Origin: Sulfurospirillum_A sp029027265
Lineage (GTDB): Bacteria; Campylobacterota; Campylobacteria; Campylobacterales; Sulfurospirillaceae
Reading direction: 5' to 3'
DNA: 64,000 nucleotides
Assembly (NCBI GenBank): GCA_029027265.1
Contig: CP093061.1
Coordinates: forward strand, 2,666,001-2,730,000
In this document: piece by piece, positions 36,455 through 45,944 of the stretch
How positions within the stretch are numbered: position 1 is the stretch's first letter
How the letters are laid out: each line of letters opens with the position of its first letter
Notes under the pieces: generated by a model
The model's input: only the letters and a program-made list of their open reading frames with translations
The model's database searches: none
Told to the model about the DNA's origin: nothing
Translations under genes and position numbers: made by a program

Positions 36455-36955
36455 ATGAATATAAAGTCAAAATTACAAATGAAATTATTAGAAAATACAA
36501 GTACTGATACATTAAAACAAATAAATGAGTTAGAAAATATACTAAAAAATATAGACGAAAACATCACCTCCACAAAGAGAAATATTCAAGGTAGAACAAT
36601 AAAACAAATTGTAGGACATTTAGTTGATTCTGCATCAAATAATACGCATAGAATTATACATTTGCAATATCAAAAAAGCCCTTTAATTTTTCCAGATTAT
36701 GCAAATCTTGGAGTAAATGATAAGTGGATTGCAATACAAGATTACAATAACTATAATTGGGATGATTTAAGAGAATTATTAAAATATACGCATATACACA
36801 TCACAAATGTGATAAAAAATATTGATACTTCGAAACTACAAAATAAATGGATAAGTGCTCTTGGAGATCAATATACACTAGAAGAAATGATAGTGGACTA
36901 TCCTTTACATTTTAAAATACATTTAAATGAAATAAAAGATTTGATAAAACAATAG
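36455..36955 (+). CDS. DinB-family protein
   Basis: A 166-residue helical protein of the DinB/YfiT-like superfamily, four-helix-bundle metal-binding proteins often acting as thiol-dependent transferases. Visible elements: IKQIVGHLVDSASNNTHR (first metal His in the family position) and YTLEEMIVDYPLHFKIHLNEI (the HxxxH pair at the C-terminus). Substrate unknown. It begins 26 bp after the IS, which may have replaced its promoter. Confidence 0.8.
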   Translation: MNIKSKLQMKLLENTSTDTLKQINELENILKNIDENITSTKRNIQGRTIKQIVGHLVDSASNNTHRIIHLQYQKSPLIFPDYANLGVNDKWIAIQDYNNYNWDDLRELLKYTHIHITNVIKNIDTSKLQNKWISALGDQYTLEEMIVDYPLHFKIHLNEIKDLIKQ

Positions 36956-37160
36956 ACTTCTTGCATAGCCGAAGTTACGAATGAGATGAACGCCCTTAGC
37001 TCAAGTTTATCCAAAAGATACCAAAAATGTAGAGTTATTGGATTTAAAAGAAGGTGAATTCTACATTCTTGCTTCCAAATCTACAGATACGTTAAACTCA
37101 CATCAAATGAACTTAGTGATTGTGGTACAAATGCAATATTACAGGATATAAAGTTAACAA
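36956..37160 (+). pseudogene. Unidentified coding scrap
   Basis: Between the DinB gene and the cytochrome gene. The sequence starts with GACTTCTTGCA, like the terminal repeat of the IS5-type element at 47860, then contains ~45 codons open from a TGA at about 36986: VYPKDTKNVELLDLKEGEFY and later SKSTDTLNSHQM. It has no start and no recognised family; probably a gene tail left after an IS-mediated deletion. The rest up to 37251 shows nothing. Confidence 0.4.
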
Positions 37161-37251
37161 TAGTATAGAAAAAATAAAATTAGAATAAATATTGCTATTT
37201 ATGAAGATAAATAAGTTTTGGATTTGTGGTAAGCCCCCAAATCCAAACATT

Positions 37252-37548
37252 TTATTTAAGTGTTGTTATATACTCAGAAAGTGCTTCAATTTTTGCATCA
37301 TCATAAGAAGCAACTTGACCTTTCATAAGTCCTTTCATAGCTCCACCATATGTGCCATCTTTATAGCCTTTTAGTGAAATAATTAACTGCTCTTTACTCC
37401 ATCCTTGAATAATTTGTGATTTATTCAGAGCTTTTTTCTCAGCTTTAGCACCATGACATGCTACACACTTTTTGTACAAACTTGCTCCATCATTTGCCAT
37501 CAAACTTAATGCAAAAACTGTTGTTAGTAGTAAAATAACCTTTTTCAT
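37252..37548 (-). CDS. Periplasmic c-type cytochrome (c553-like)
   Basis: A 98-residue class I cytochrome c with signal peptide (residues 1-18, ending LMA) and one haem site, KKCVACHGAKAEKKAL. The axial methionine is likely in GGAMKGLMKGQ, and the C-terminal helix is ALSEYITTL. Small cytochromes of this type shuttle electrons in the periplasm of Campylobacterota. It lies 60 bp downstream of a second haem protein gene on the same strand. Confidence 0.92.
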   Translation of the reverse strand: MKKVILLLTTVFALSLMANDGASLYKKCVACHGAKAEKKALNKSQIIQGWSKEQLIISLKGYKDGTYGGAMKGLMKGQVASYDDAKIEALSEYITTLK

Positions 37549-37607
37549 TTTGTGATCCTTGTTTTTTGTAACCTAAGTATAAAAAATAAAAGTGAAGTCA
37601 TTGTGAA

Positions 37608-37934
37608 TTACTTTAACTTTCCAAAAACTTTATAGATTTCCCAGTACTTGTCTACTGCTTTTTTTAAATTTTCATCACTGAGTGTTGTTTTTTCTTTAAC
37701 ACCAAAACGATTTTGAAGTCCTTCTTGAAGTATAGTTTTCTCTTTGGTTGGAATTTTCAAGTAACTTATAAGTGCAGTTTTTAAATCATCTTCACTACTA
37801 TATTTCAAAAGATATCTATAAAAAAACTTATCAATTTTTACAGGCATGTCCTTATGACATTCCACACAATTTTGCTCATAAACACTTGCCATAAGCCCAA
37901 TATGAAGAAATACTATCAACAAAATCTTTACCAT
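37608..37934 (-). CDS. Small periplasmic protein with one haem-binding CxxCH
   Basis: A 108-residue protein with signal peptide (MVKILLIVFLHIGLMA) and a single CVECH site right after it (YEQNCVECHKDMPVKIDKFF). The rest is helical and lysine-rich, and no second haem ligand is obvious. The ATG at 37934 is chosen because GAGGG lies 4 nt upstream; the start overlaps the end of the kinase gene by 7 bp, so it is the third gene of the regulator/kinase operon. It may be a target or partner of that system. Confidence 0.8.
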   Translation of the reverse strand: MVKILLIVFLHIGLMASVYEQNCVECHKDMPVKIDKFFYRYLLKYSSEDDLKTALISYLKIPTKEKTILQEGLQNRFGVKEKTTLSDENLKKAVDKYWEIYKVFGKLK

Positions 37935-39109
37935 GATACCCTCACTTTTGTCCACTCTTTTTCCTGCGAATTTATTTCTACATGTAAAGAGTATTCAGAA
38001 GCTATCATGCTAACAATATTAAGCCCTATTCCAAAACCTCCTACGCTCTCATCTGCTCTAACGTAGCGTTGGAACATCTCGTCTATCTTCTGTTTTTTTA
38101 TTCCTCTTCCACTGTCCAATATCTCAAAATAGTTTTTACCTAACTCTATCTTTATATTTCCTTTGACCTTATTGTATTTGATTGCATTTGAAAAAAGATT
38201 ATCAATTAGTTTTGTTATCTTTTTTCTATCTACATGTAGAGTAGATTTCTCTTTACATGTAAAGCTAACAGTGAGTTTTTTTGAGTCACAAAACAGAGAA
38301 AAATACTCTATTCGCTCCTCAATTACTTCTTTTAAGTTTACCTCTTCATCATTTGATATTATCTTATGACCCAAAGTTAAGTAGGTCAAATCTTGATAAA
38401 GATTAGAGACCGTTCTAGCTCCAATATCTATGCGTTTTATCTTCCTTGCTAACTTTTCATCAAGGCTTGAAGTATCTATCATTTCAATGTTTGACATGAT
38501 TGCATTTACGGGGGTGTTGAGTTCGTGAGTAGTATCTTTTATAAACCTATCCAGAAGCTCTATCGCTTCACGCATAGGTTTTAGAAGAAGTCTAAGTAAA
38601 AAATAACCAAACAAAATCATAACTAAAAATATGCCTGCTCCATACACAAACAAAGTGTTATAAACTCCACCAATCCACTCTTCGTCACTTTGTATTTCCA
38701 AAACCAAATACTTTGTACCAAGGTAGTATGACTCTGGCTCTTTTATAAGATATATCTTGTCATCTTGCATATAAATAACTTCATCAAATTCTATATTTTT
38801 GTTAGTAAATGTTGAAAAAATTTCTTTTTGAGAACTATCATAAATAGCAGATTTAAACCGCTCATCTCTTGGGTAAGTTCTAAATTTAGAAAAGTTTACA
38901 TGTAAGGATTTTAATTTAATAATCTGTTCATTTGCAAGGTATGAAAGTTCTAATCTATTTTTTTGAAGCATTAAATCTTTTTGAAAATTATAGTAAATAA
39001 CTCCTAAAATACAGAGCAGAGTTGTAGTAAAAAATATATAAAGAAGAAAAAACGACCTAAGCGTCTTCTTCTCACTTGAGAGTAAATTTGTATCCCAGCC
39101 TTTTGACAC
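37928..39109 (-). CDS. Sensor histidine kinase
   Basis: A 393-residue kinase with two membrane helices (~20-42 and ~150-172) enclosing a ~105-residue periplasmic sensor. HisKA: FIKDTTHELNTPVNAIMSNI; N-box: KLIDNLFSNAIKYNKVKG; G-boxes: ILDSGRGIKKQKIDEMFQRY and ESVGGFGIGLNIV. It overlaps the response regulator gene by 38 bp. Very similar in the catalytic core to the kinase at 61317-62426. Four TACATGTA palindromes lie inside or at its end. Confidence 0.94.
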   Translation of the reverse strand: MSKGWDTNLLSSEKKTLRSFFLLYIFFTTTLLCILGVIYYNFQKDLMLQKNRLELSYLANEQIIKLKSLHVNFSKFRTYPRDERFKSAIYDSSQKEIFSTFTNKNIEFDEVIYMQDDKIYLIKEPESYYLGTKYLVLEIQSDEEWIGGVYNTLFVYGAGIFLVMILFGYFLLRLLLKPMREAIELLDRFIKDTTHELNTPVNAIMSNIEMIDTSSLDEKLARKIKRIDIGARTVSNLYQDLTYLTLGHKIISNDEEVNLKEVIEERIEYFSLFCDSKKLTVSFTCKEKSTLHVDRKKITKLIDNLFSNAIKYNKVKGNIKIELGKNYFEILDSGRGIKKQKIDEMFQRYVRADESVGGFGIGLNIVSMIASEYSLHVEINSQEKEWTKVRVSW

Positions 39110-39746
39110 TAATGATTCTCTCTTTCCCTATAATTTTTCTAAGTCTTTTTATGTAAGTCCTAAGTGCATCGTCACTCGCCACATCATCATAACCCCACAA
39201 GGTATCTAAAATAACTTCATGAGAGATAACCTCTTCTCTTCTTTGCAGAAAAAGCTTCAATAAAGTTGCCTCTTTATTCTGAAGTTGCACCTCTTTGCCT
39301 TCTACATGTAAAGAGTTCGTAGTAATATCGTACTCTATATTTTCTGTAACCTTTATATTTTCTTTTTTACTATGAAAAAACTCTCTTTTTATGAGCGTTT
39401 GAACTCTTAAAAGCAACTCTTTAAGCTCGAATGGTTTTCGTATATAATCATCACAACCACTTTCATAACCATCACTTACATCATTTATAGAGTTCAAAGA
39501 AGTCAAAAATATAGCAGGAGTTTTATTGTCACTCTCGCGTGAACTCTTTAAAAGCTCAAAGCCATTAATTCCTGGAACATTTACGTCTAAAAGAAACAAA
39601 TCATAAGAATTTTCATACATCTTAGCCTCTGCCTCATCTCCATCATAAACTGAGTCCACCTCATAACCAGACTCCTCTAAAAACTCGGTTACGGTTTCAT
39701 TCAGATTTGTATCATCTTCTAAAAAAAGGATTTTTGAGGGTTTCAT
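39072..39746 (-). CDS. OmpR-family response regulator
   Basis: A 224-residue regulator: receiver domain with LFLEDDTNL, phosphoacceptor in LFLLDVNVPGINGFELL, TSL and the lysine in YIRKPFELKEL, then an OmpR-type winged helix (DALRTYIKRLRKIIGKERI, VKRLGYKFTLK). It pairs with the overlapping kinase and resembles the regulator at 60632-61288 along its length. It starts 4 bp inside the end of the DUF1104-like gene. Confidence 0.95.
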   Translation of the reverse strand: MKPSKILFLEDDTNLNETVTEFLEESGYEVDSVYDGDEAEAKMYENSYDLFLLDVNVPGINGFELLKSSRESDNKTPAIFLTSLNSINDVSDGYESGCDDYIRKPFELKELLLRVQTLIKREFFHSKKENIKVTENIEYDITTNSLHVEGKEVQLQNKEATLLKLFLQRREEVISHEVILDTLWGYDDVASDDALRTYIKRLRKIIGKERIISVKRLGYKFTLK

Positions 39747-39961
39747 TTTTTCATTTTATCCAGATTTTTTACGTAAATAATCTTCTCTTTTGCACTCATT
39801 TTGGGGTACCTTAACTCCAACTCTGTATTAAAGCTTTTTTGATTTGCAGGTTTAACATAACCAATCATCGCCAAAAGCTCTTCTGTGCTCATTTCTGAGA
39901 AATCTGTTTTTGCAATTAGTGACACTGCTAAAAATATAAAACTAAATATAATTTTTTTCAT
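39743..39961 (-). CDS. Small periplasmic protein, DUF1104-like
   Basis: A 72-residue protein with a signal peptide (residues 1-17, ending SLIA). The mature part reads FSEMSTEELLAMIGYVKPAN, a pattern I associate with the DUF1104 domain found in Campylobacter and Helicobacter, followed by ELELRYPKMSAKEKI. It heads the operon regulator/kinase/haem protein and overlaps the regulator gene by 4 bp; small periplasmic partners of this sort can feed signals to a kinase, which is inference here. Confidence 0.7.
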   Translation of the reverse strand: MKKIIFSFIFLAVSLIAKTDFSEMSTEELLAMIGYVKPANQKSFNTELELRYPKMSAKEKIIYVKNLDKMKK

Positions 39962-39977
39962 AACTGAACTTTACCTT

Positions 39978-41027
39978 TTAACTGTGTTTTGATTGTGAAT
40001 CTTTATCAACTGAGCTCAATAACATTGCTATTGCTCTTGTCGATGGATGTGACTCAAATGCTATTTTTATTGTCATGCTAAGAGGAACTGCTAAAAACAT
40101 ACCAACAGAGCCTAATACCCAACCCCAAAAAATCAGTGAAAAGAAGATAATTACTACTGAGAGTCCTAAACCTTTTCCCATATAACGTGGTTCTATTACA
40201 TTCCCCATTATTATGTTGACTGCTAAATAAAGAGCAATTACCCACATAACGCTGCTCATATCAAGTCCAACTAAAGCCACTAAGACTGCGGGAACTGCTG
40301 CTATTACTGAACCAATACTTGGTATATAGTTCAATAAAAACACTATTACACCTAAAAGAAGTGCAAAGTCTACGCCAATAATAGTAAGACCAATAGTGAC
40401 AATAATTCCTGTTATAAGACTAATAACTGTTTTAATAGCAAGATAACTGTTAAGTTTTTGACTAAATTTTTCAAATGGATTATCTCCAGCTTCATCTTTT
40501 TTTGCAAGAAGATACATCTTTGTTCTTAAACTTGAAGTTTCAAAAAGCATAAAAGTAACACCCAAAAAGATGATAAATGACTTAGAAAGGACAGTACTAA
40601 AAGATTTTAAAAATCCTCCTGCAAAGGTAAGAAGCCCTGAAGGATCAAACATCGCTTCTAAGTCTACTTTTGATACCTCTATGCCAAACTTATCTAGTAC
40701 TTCTTTAAAAGAGCCTATCATATCCATGATTTTTGCTGTATATTGAGGTGTATTTGATAAAAAATTATCTACCGATGTAGAGAGTATATACCCAAACCCA
40801 AAAAGCATAAAAATAACAAAAGATAGTACTGTCAAAAATGCAAGTATTCGAGGAAATCTAAGTTTTTCTAACCAAAAAATAGCTGGTGCACTCACAGTTG
40901 CTATAAATATTGATAACAAAAATGGTATCACAATAGAAGATGCTGCCTTTATCCCTGCAATTACGATAACAAATGCTGCTAAACTATCCCAAACTCTGTG
41001 TATATCAAAACTATTTTCTTTGCTCAT
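39978..41027 (-). CDS. AI-2E family (PerM-like) membrane transporter
   Basis: A 349-residue inner membrane protein with about eight hydrophobic segments. Family markers are the N-terminal pair of helices (SIVIPFLLSIFIATVSAP), GVIVFLLNYIPSIGSVIAAV and NVIEPRYMGKGLGLSVVII. Members export autoinducer-2, indole, or act as Na+/H+ antiporters, so the substrate is open. Its ATG overlaps the upstream lipoprotein gene by 17 bp, attaching it to the Mla-like operon. Confidence 0.93.
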   Translation of the reverse strand: MSKENSFDIHRVWDSLAAFVIVIAGIKAASSIVIPFLLSIFIATVSAPAIFWLEKLRFPRILAFLTVLSFVIFMLFGFGYILSTSVDNFLSNTPQYTAKIMDMIGSFKEVLDKFGIEVSKVDLEAMFDPSGLLTFAGGFLKSFSTVLSKSFIIFLGVTFMLFETSSLRTKMYLLAKKDEAGDNPFEKFSQKLNSYLAIKTVISLITGIIVTIGLTIIGVDFALLLGVIVFLLNYIPSIGSVIAAVPAVLVALVGLDMSSVMWVIALYLAVNIIMGNVIEPRYMGKGLGLSVVIIFFSLIFWGWVLGSVGMFLAVPLSMTIKIAFESHPSTRAIAMLLSSVDKDSQSKHS

Positions 41028-41595
41028 TTAACCATCCTATCAAATTTATTACTACTTTTTCTACCGCTTTATTAAATGCTAAAACAACCCCACTCGCCTC
41101 TTTTTTCTCAACAGGGTAAACAGAATCAATCAAAACTGAACCAACTATATCAGCTCCTTGTCGCTCTATGAGTCTAAATCTAATCTTTACTCGAACATAT
41201 GGTCTATCTTTGTCATAAATTTCTTCAAAATTTTCTAAACTACTTTCCAAAATCAAATCTGCCATTGCATATGAACGACTCGATACTGTAGCCCTAAAAA
41301 TCTTCTGCTTTTCAATAGCCTCTATAAAAATCTCTTGTAGTCTGGTAGAAGGCAGTTCACTCCATCTTCCATACTTATATGGCTTCAATGCTCCATCTTT
41401 TTTGTAAAGAATCGAGCGAGTCATAACCGCACTATCACCTTCTACACGTTGAACTCTTAGTACTCTATCATCTTTTATTTTATCTACATGTAAAGGGGAA
41501 AGGGGCTCCAGCCTATAGTTTGATGGTCTTACTTCAACATCTTTTATACTACATCCACTAAAAAGTAAAATTGCGATAACAACAATATATCTCAT
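41011..41595 (-). CDS. Lipoprotein of an Mla/PqiC-type lipid transport system
   Basis: A 194-residue lipoprotein: signal ILLFSGCS with the lipid-bearing cysteine at residue 15. The mature region (YRLEPLSPLHVDK, SILYKKDGALKPYKYGRWSE, LQEIFIEAIEKQ) looks like the ABC-type transport auxiliary lipoprotein family (PqiC/YmbA-like). Such proteins join the MlaD ring to the outer membrane. It overlaps the MlaD-like gene by 4 bp. Confidence 0.85.
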   Translation of the reverse strand: MRYIVVIAILLFSGCSIKDVEVRPSNYRLEPLSPLHVDKIKDDRVLRVQRVEGDSAVMTRSILYKKDGALKPYKYGRWSELPSTRLQEIFIEAIEKQKIFRATVSSRSYAMADLILESSLENFEEIYDKDRPYVRVKIRFRLIERQGADIVGSVLIDSVYPVEKKEASGVVLAFNKAVEKVVINLIGWLNEQRK

Positions 41596-42557
41596 TTTCT
41601 CATCTCCTCAGAAGGTGCTAATTCTAAATTTGTCTCTTTAAAAAGTAAATCACTTGGGCTATCACGAAGTTCACTAACAAACTCTTTAGTTTCTATAATG
41701 AGTGTTCTTAAATCATTCAAATCATTCTGAAAAGGCAGTAAGTTCTCTCTTACTATCACATCAATATCAAGCTTACCCTCTTTTAATTTATCATCCAGTG
41801 CAGTCATCACTCTTGAAGTGGCAGCAGAAGCTTCTTGCATACTCATGAGAGTCTCGTGGCTTGAAATACCTATGTTTTTTGACATTCTTTTCACCTCATT
41901 AGCGGCTTCTGTGACTGCTATTTCAAACTCTTTCCCTTTTTCTAAAACATCATCTATTTGAGAACTTTTTGAGTGCATCATTTCTAATGTTTTATTAAGT
42001 GTAAGCGTTACAGTTACAAGGTTTTCTAGTATCTTTTCAAAATTTTCTAAATTTTTATGACTCATTACATCATCTGTTTTATCTAACATTCTTTCAGTTT
42101 TATTGCCTATCATAGTCAAAGCTTTATCTACCCTTTCAATAATGGAGTCCTCTGTTCTTATCACACCATAGTTTTTATTATCTGTTTTTAAAAGTGCTGA
42201 TTTATGTGTTCCACCTTCAAGTTCTATATAACTAAGTCCTGTTATGCCTTGAAGATTTATCAGTGCATAAGTATCTTCCTTTATAGGCATATTTTCTTTA
42301 ACCTTAATAAGTACTATTACCTCTTCAGAATTATCACTATTTATATAAATATCTTTTACTTCCCCTACACTTACACCTCTGAGTTTCACTGGTGCTTTTG
42401 GATTGAGTCCAGAGACACTCTGCGTTGTAATTACATGATAGTAATTGTAGTTTTCACTCTGTGCATATTTTCCTAACCAAAGGATAGACCATACCGCAGA
42501 AAAACCAAGTATAAACACAAAAAGTCCTATTAGTATGTAGCTAACTCTATTTTCCAT
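41592..42557 (-). CDS. MlaD-family lipid-binding MCE protein
   Basis: A 321-residue protein with an N-terminal anchor (ILIGLFVFILGFSAVWSIL) and an MCE domain: QSVSGLNPKAPVKLRGVSVG, then IKENMPIKEDTYALINLQGI and SYIELEGG. MCE domains form hexameric rings that ferry phospholipid between membranes. The C-terminal ~170 residues are helical/coiled coil, longer than E. coli MlaD (about 183 aa) and like the MCE proteins of other Campylobacterota. It follows the ATPase gene with an 11-bp overlap. Confidence 0.92.
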   Translation of the reverse strand: MENRVSYILIGLFVFILGFSAVWSILWLGKYAQSENYNYYHVITTQSVSGLNPKAPVKLRGVSVGEVKDIYINSDNSEEVIVLIKVKENMPIKEDTYALINLQGITGLSYIELEGGTHKSALLKTDNKNYGVIRTEDSIIERVDKALTMIGNKTERMLDKTDDVMSHKNLENFEKILENLVTVTLTLNKTLEMMHSKSSQIDDVLEKGKEFEIAVTEAANEVKRMSKNIGISSHETLMSMQEASAATSRVMTALDDKLKEGKLDIDVIVRENLLPFQNDLNDLRTLIIETKEFVSELRDSPSDLLFKETNLELAPSEEMRK

Positions 42558-43281
42558 CTGTAAACTCTTTCAAATTTTCGTTATCACTAGTTCTTAGAGC
42601 ATCTATATCTCCACTAAACTGTATTTTTTTATCGCCTAAAATTATAAATCTATCTAACACCGAGCTTATTGTATCTTTATCATGTGTTACCATTATAACA
42701 GTTATTCCTAAAGTATCGCGAAGAGCAACTATAAGTTCATCAAAATTCCTAGCACTCTTTGGATCAAGCCCACTCGTTGGCTCATCCAAAAACAGAAGTT
42801 TTGGGTCACGTATGAGTGCGCGTGCAAGTCCCACACGTTTTTTCATGCCACCACTAAGCTCGCTTGGGTAGAGATATGCTGAACTCTCAGGAAGTCCAAC
42901 CATCTTTAGTTTCATTAAAGCAGCTTGTTTTATAGCACTATTGGAGAGATTTGTATACTCTTTTAAAGCAATAGAAATATTTTCAAGCACACTCAAAGAA
43001 CTAAAAAGAGCTCCAAATTGAAATAGAACTCCCCATTTACTCCTAAGCTCATCTGCCCTAAAGTCCTTCAAGTTTTTAGTGTCGAAGCCTAGTACATGTA
43101 AAGAGCCTGAAGTATATTTTTGTAGAAGTATCATTTCTCTAAGAAGCGTAGTTTTTCCACTACCACTACCACCAAGAAGTCCAAAAATTTCACCTTTTTT
43201 TATCTCAAAACTCACATCATCATGAACCACATTTGCTCCAAACTTGGTTACTATGTTTTTAGCAACTACTACACTACTCAT
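42547..43281 (-). CDS. MlaF-like ABC ATPase
   Basis: A 244-residue ATPase of the lipid-transport (MlaF/Ttg2A) class. Walker A LLGGSGSGKTTLLREM, signature ELSGGMKKRVGLARAL (the GGM form typical of MlaF), Walker B LLFLDEPTSGLDP, and VTHDKD. I start at the ATG at 43281, whose ATGA overlaps the permease stop, rather than 18 codons upstream inside the permease gene. Powers the MlaE-like permease. Confidence 0.94.
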   Translation of the reverse strand: MSSVVVAKNIVTKFGANVVHDDVSFEIKKGEIFGLLGGSGSGKTTLLREMILLQKYTSGSLHVLGFDTKNLKDFRADELRSKWGVLFQFGALFSSLSVLENISIALKEYTNLSNSAIKQAALMKLKMVGLPESSAYLYPSELSGGMKKRVGLARALIRDPKLLFLDEPTSGLDPKSARNFDELIVALRDTLGITVIMVTHDKDTISSVLDRFIILGDKKIQFSGDIDALRTSDNENLKEFTDGK

Positions 43282-44396
43282 AACCCTAACTCCGTCAAAA
43301 ATACAGATACTATAGCATCCATAGCAATCACCCAAAAAATAGCATTAACCACACTAATGGTAGTATATTTTCCAACACTCTCGGTTGAACTGCTTATCTG
43401 AAACCCTCGAAAACAGCCAATAACCGCGATTATCCAACCAAAAATAGGTGCTTTAATAAGTCCTATAATAACGTGCTTGATTTCAACACTCTCTTGCATA
43501 CGATTTGCAAACTCTTCAAAACTAATACCAAGTTGAAGTGAAGCGACCACCATACCACCAAAAATAGAGACAACGTCTGCAAAAAAGACTATAAGAGGGA
43601 GTGAAATCATAAGAGCAAAAACTCTAGGAATGATTAGAAAATTCCATACCGAAAATCCCATTGTTTTCATAGCATCTATCTCTTCAGTAATTTTCATAAC
43701 ACCAATCTCAGCTGTATAAGCAGATGCACTACGTCCTGCTATAACAATTGCAGTTATGAGCGGAGCAAGTTCTCTTGTTACTGAAATCGTGACCATCTCT
43801 ACAATAAAAATATTGGCTCCAAATTTCTCAAGCTGAACAGCCCCTTGAAATGCAATAACAACACCAATAAGGAAAGAGGTAAGAAGTATGATAGGAAGTG
43901 CTTTTAAGCCACTATTTTCAAGGTGATAAAATATGGCTTTATATCTTATTTTTTGAGGTTTAAAAACTAAAATACCAACTGCTTCGGTAAGTCCACCAAC
44001 AAAAGAGAAAAAATTGACAAGTGTTTTTTTAGATTCTGTTACTAATTTTCCAATGCCATAAAAGAACTGACTAAAAGAGTTATATTTCATAGGAGATTTT
44101 ATATCTTGTGGAAAATTACTCAAACAGACTTCATACAAAGAGAGAAATTTTTTACTCTCCCCCACTTTTTGAATTTGGCATTTTTGTTTTTGAAGTTTTT
44201 TAATACTCTCTATGATAAGCAATACACCATGAGTATCGAAATCTGTAAGTTGCTTTAGGTCAAAAGTAACTTTTTTTTCTTTACATGTAGTATCTATCTG
44301 TTTTGATAGTTTTGTGACATATTCTAATGTCCATGAACCTTTACATGTAAAAATAATAGTGTTATCAAGAGTGACAATATCTATACTTGCATGCAT
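43278..44396 (-). CDS. MlaE-like permease with N-terminal STAS domain
   Basis: A 372-residue fusion. Residues 1-~95 resemble a STAS domain (IDIVTLDNTIIFTCKGSWTL, LKQLTDFDTHGVLLI), the function carried by separate MlaB in E. coli; residues ~120-372 are the MlaE permease with five or so helices (VAFQGAVQLEKFGANIFIVE, the ELAPLITAIVIAGRSASA motif and EIDAMKTMGFSVW). The first gene of the five-gene lipid transport operon. Two TACATGTA palindromes (44282, 44342) occur in its first 40 codons. Confidence 0.94.
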   Translation of the reverse strand: MHASIDIVTLDNTIIFTCKGSWTLEYVTKLSKQIDTTCKEKKVTFDLKQLTDFDTHGVLLIIESIKKLQKQKCQIQKVGESKKFLSLYEVCLSNFPQDIKSPMKYNSFSQFFYGIGKLVTESKKTLVNFFSFVGGLTEAVGILVFKPQKIRYKAIFYHLENSGLKALPIILLTSFLIGVVIAFQGAVQLEKFGANIFIVEMVTISVTRELAPLITAIVIAGRSASAYTAEIGVMKITEEIDAMKTMGFSVWNFLIIPRVFALMISLPLIVFFADVVSIFGGMVVASLQLGISFEEFANRMQESVEIKHVIIGLIKAPIFGWIIAVIGCFRGFQISSSTESVGKYTTISVVNAIFWVIAMDAIVSVFLTELGL

Positions 44397-44477
44397 ATAA
44401 TGACCCTAAGTTTTTAATCATTATACCAAAAAACTAGAGTATAGGAATAATTATACCTACTCTTCCACACGGCTGAT

Positions 44478-45173
44478 TCATTCTAACAAACAACATAATT
44501 TTTTGCTATTCCCACCAATCATAGGAATAGCTTGAGGAAAAGGGATGTAGTTTGTTCTTCTTAATACGTTCATAGCTATGTTTCTAATAATAGAAAAATT
44601 AGTTGGAGCGTTACCAGTATGTATTAAAGAGGCATCTTCACCAAAGGTTACATCTTTTATGTAATGCATACTCTCAACACCCCAGTGAGCTCTAATACCA
44701 TAGTTATACTTTTTTGCTGACATTTTTTTACTTGAAATATAAAAAGATGTTTCTTGAGAAAATTTATCACTATTTTTTCAATAAGTTGAACGAGTTACTT
44801 TGACAATTTCTTCTATACCATTAAACTTATTTTTATTAATATTATAAAAATCGTCATAGACTTCTATCTCACGTACTTCGAATCTATTACGATTTACTTC
44901 TTGCATTTTGTCATAATCTATGCAGTCTGATATGTTTGAGTTAAAAATTATCTGTTCTAAAAGTTTTTTTGGTTGTCTTTGACTTGTACTACATAGTCAT
45001 TACCACTATCTTTGATAGCCTTTAATGTTTTACTTTGACAGTGTAATGCATCTAATGTAACTATCATATTTTGTAGAGGAAATTCTTCCATCATCTCTTG
45101 AACCAATGGAATCTCATTACTTTTTGATGCTGTCTTTCTTGCGATAAGTATCTCTTTAGAATCACTGGTAAAA
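44478..45173 (-). pseudogene. ISAs1-family transposase, truncated and broken
   Basis: Pieces of one DDE transposase in order: LIARKTASKSNEIPLVQEMM and VTLDALHCQSKTLKAI (44957-45173), QEVNRNRFEVREIEVYDDFY (44800-44900), and the C-terminus YGIRAHWGVESMHYIKDVTF to the stop at 44478. The HW..E..H arrangement is that of the ISAs1/H-repeat group. The frame breaks at a run of A near 44962 (one base gained or lost) and at an in-frame TGA near 44775; the N-terminal half is replaced by IS3 sequence from about 45174. Confidence 0.88.
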
Positions 45174-45944
45174 AATGGAAACAACAGTTTCTAAATAATG
45201 CATCACTTGCATTCGATGTAGGAGGAGTAACTAAAACTTACCTAGATGAGATAGAAGAGTTAAAGAGTGAGAATGATGGTTTAGCTAAAGCACTAGGTAA
45301 AGCTACAATAAAAGTAGAGTTTGTTGAAAAAAAGCTAAAGAGCTTGGACTTATGTAATAAAAGAGCGATGATCTAGTCCAAGCATAAATATTTATCAATA
45401 TCAGAGCAATGTAATATATTTGGTATCAGTAGAAGTCATTACTACTACAAACCAGCACCAATGAGTCAGGAGAATATTGAACTACTGCACAAGATAGATG
45501 AAATAGCTACTGATAACTCAGAGTATGGTTATAGATTTATATATGAACAACTAAAAGAAGATGGCTACTATATTGGAAAACATAGAGTCTTAAAATATAT
45601 GGGAATACTTGGTATCCAAGCAATATATCTAACCAAAAAAAGACTCACAAGTCTCAAAAACCAAGAGCATAAGATTTATGAGTATCTACTAAAAAAATAT
45701 TGGACTAAATTTGGAAAGAGAAAAACTGTATATGTACCCACACCAAATGAAGTATGGAGTGGTGATATTACATATATACGTGTTAATGGAAGCTTTATGT
45801 ATTTTACAGCTGTTATAGACTGGCATAGCAAAGCAATACTGTCCTATAACATATCTAACTCTATGGATGCAACACTTGCAACTGATGTACTTGGGGAGGC
45901 ATTGGCTAAATATCCTAAACCTAAAATATTTAATAGTGACCAAG

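Noticed and set aside
44434..44460. GAGTA..AGG / CCTACTC imperfect inverted repeat upstream of the MlaE-like gene
   Set aside because: Short and interrupted; may be a degraded ISAs1 end or a weak hairpin, not enough to annotate.
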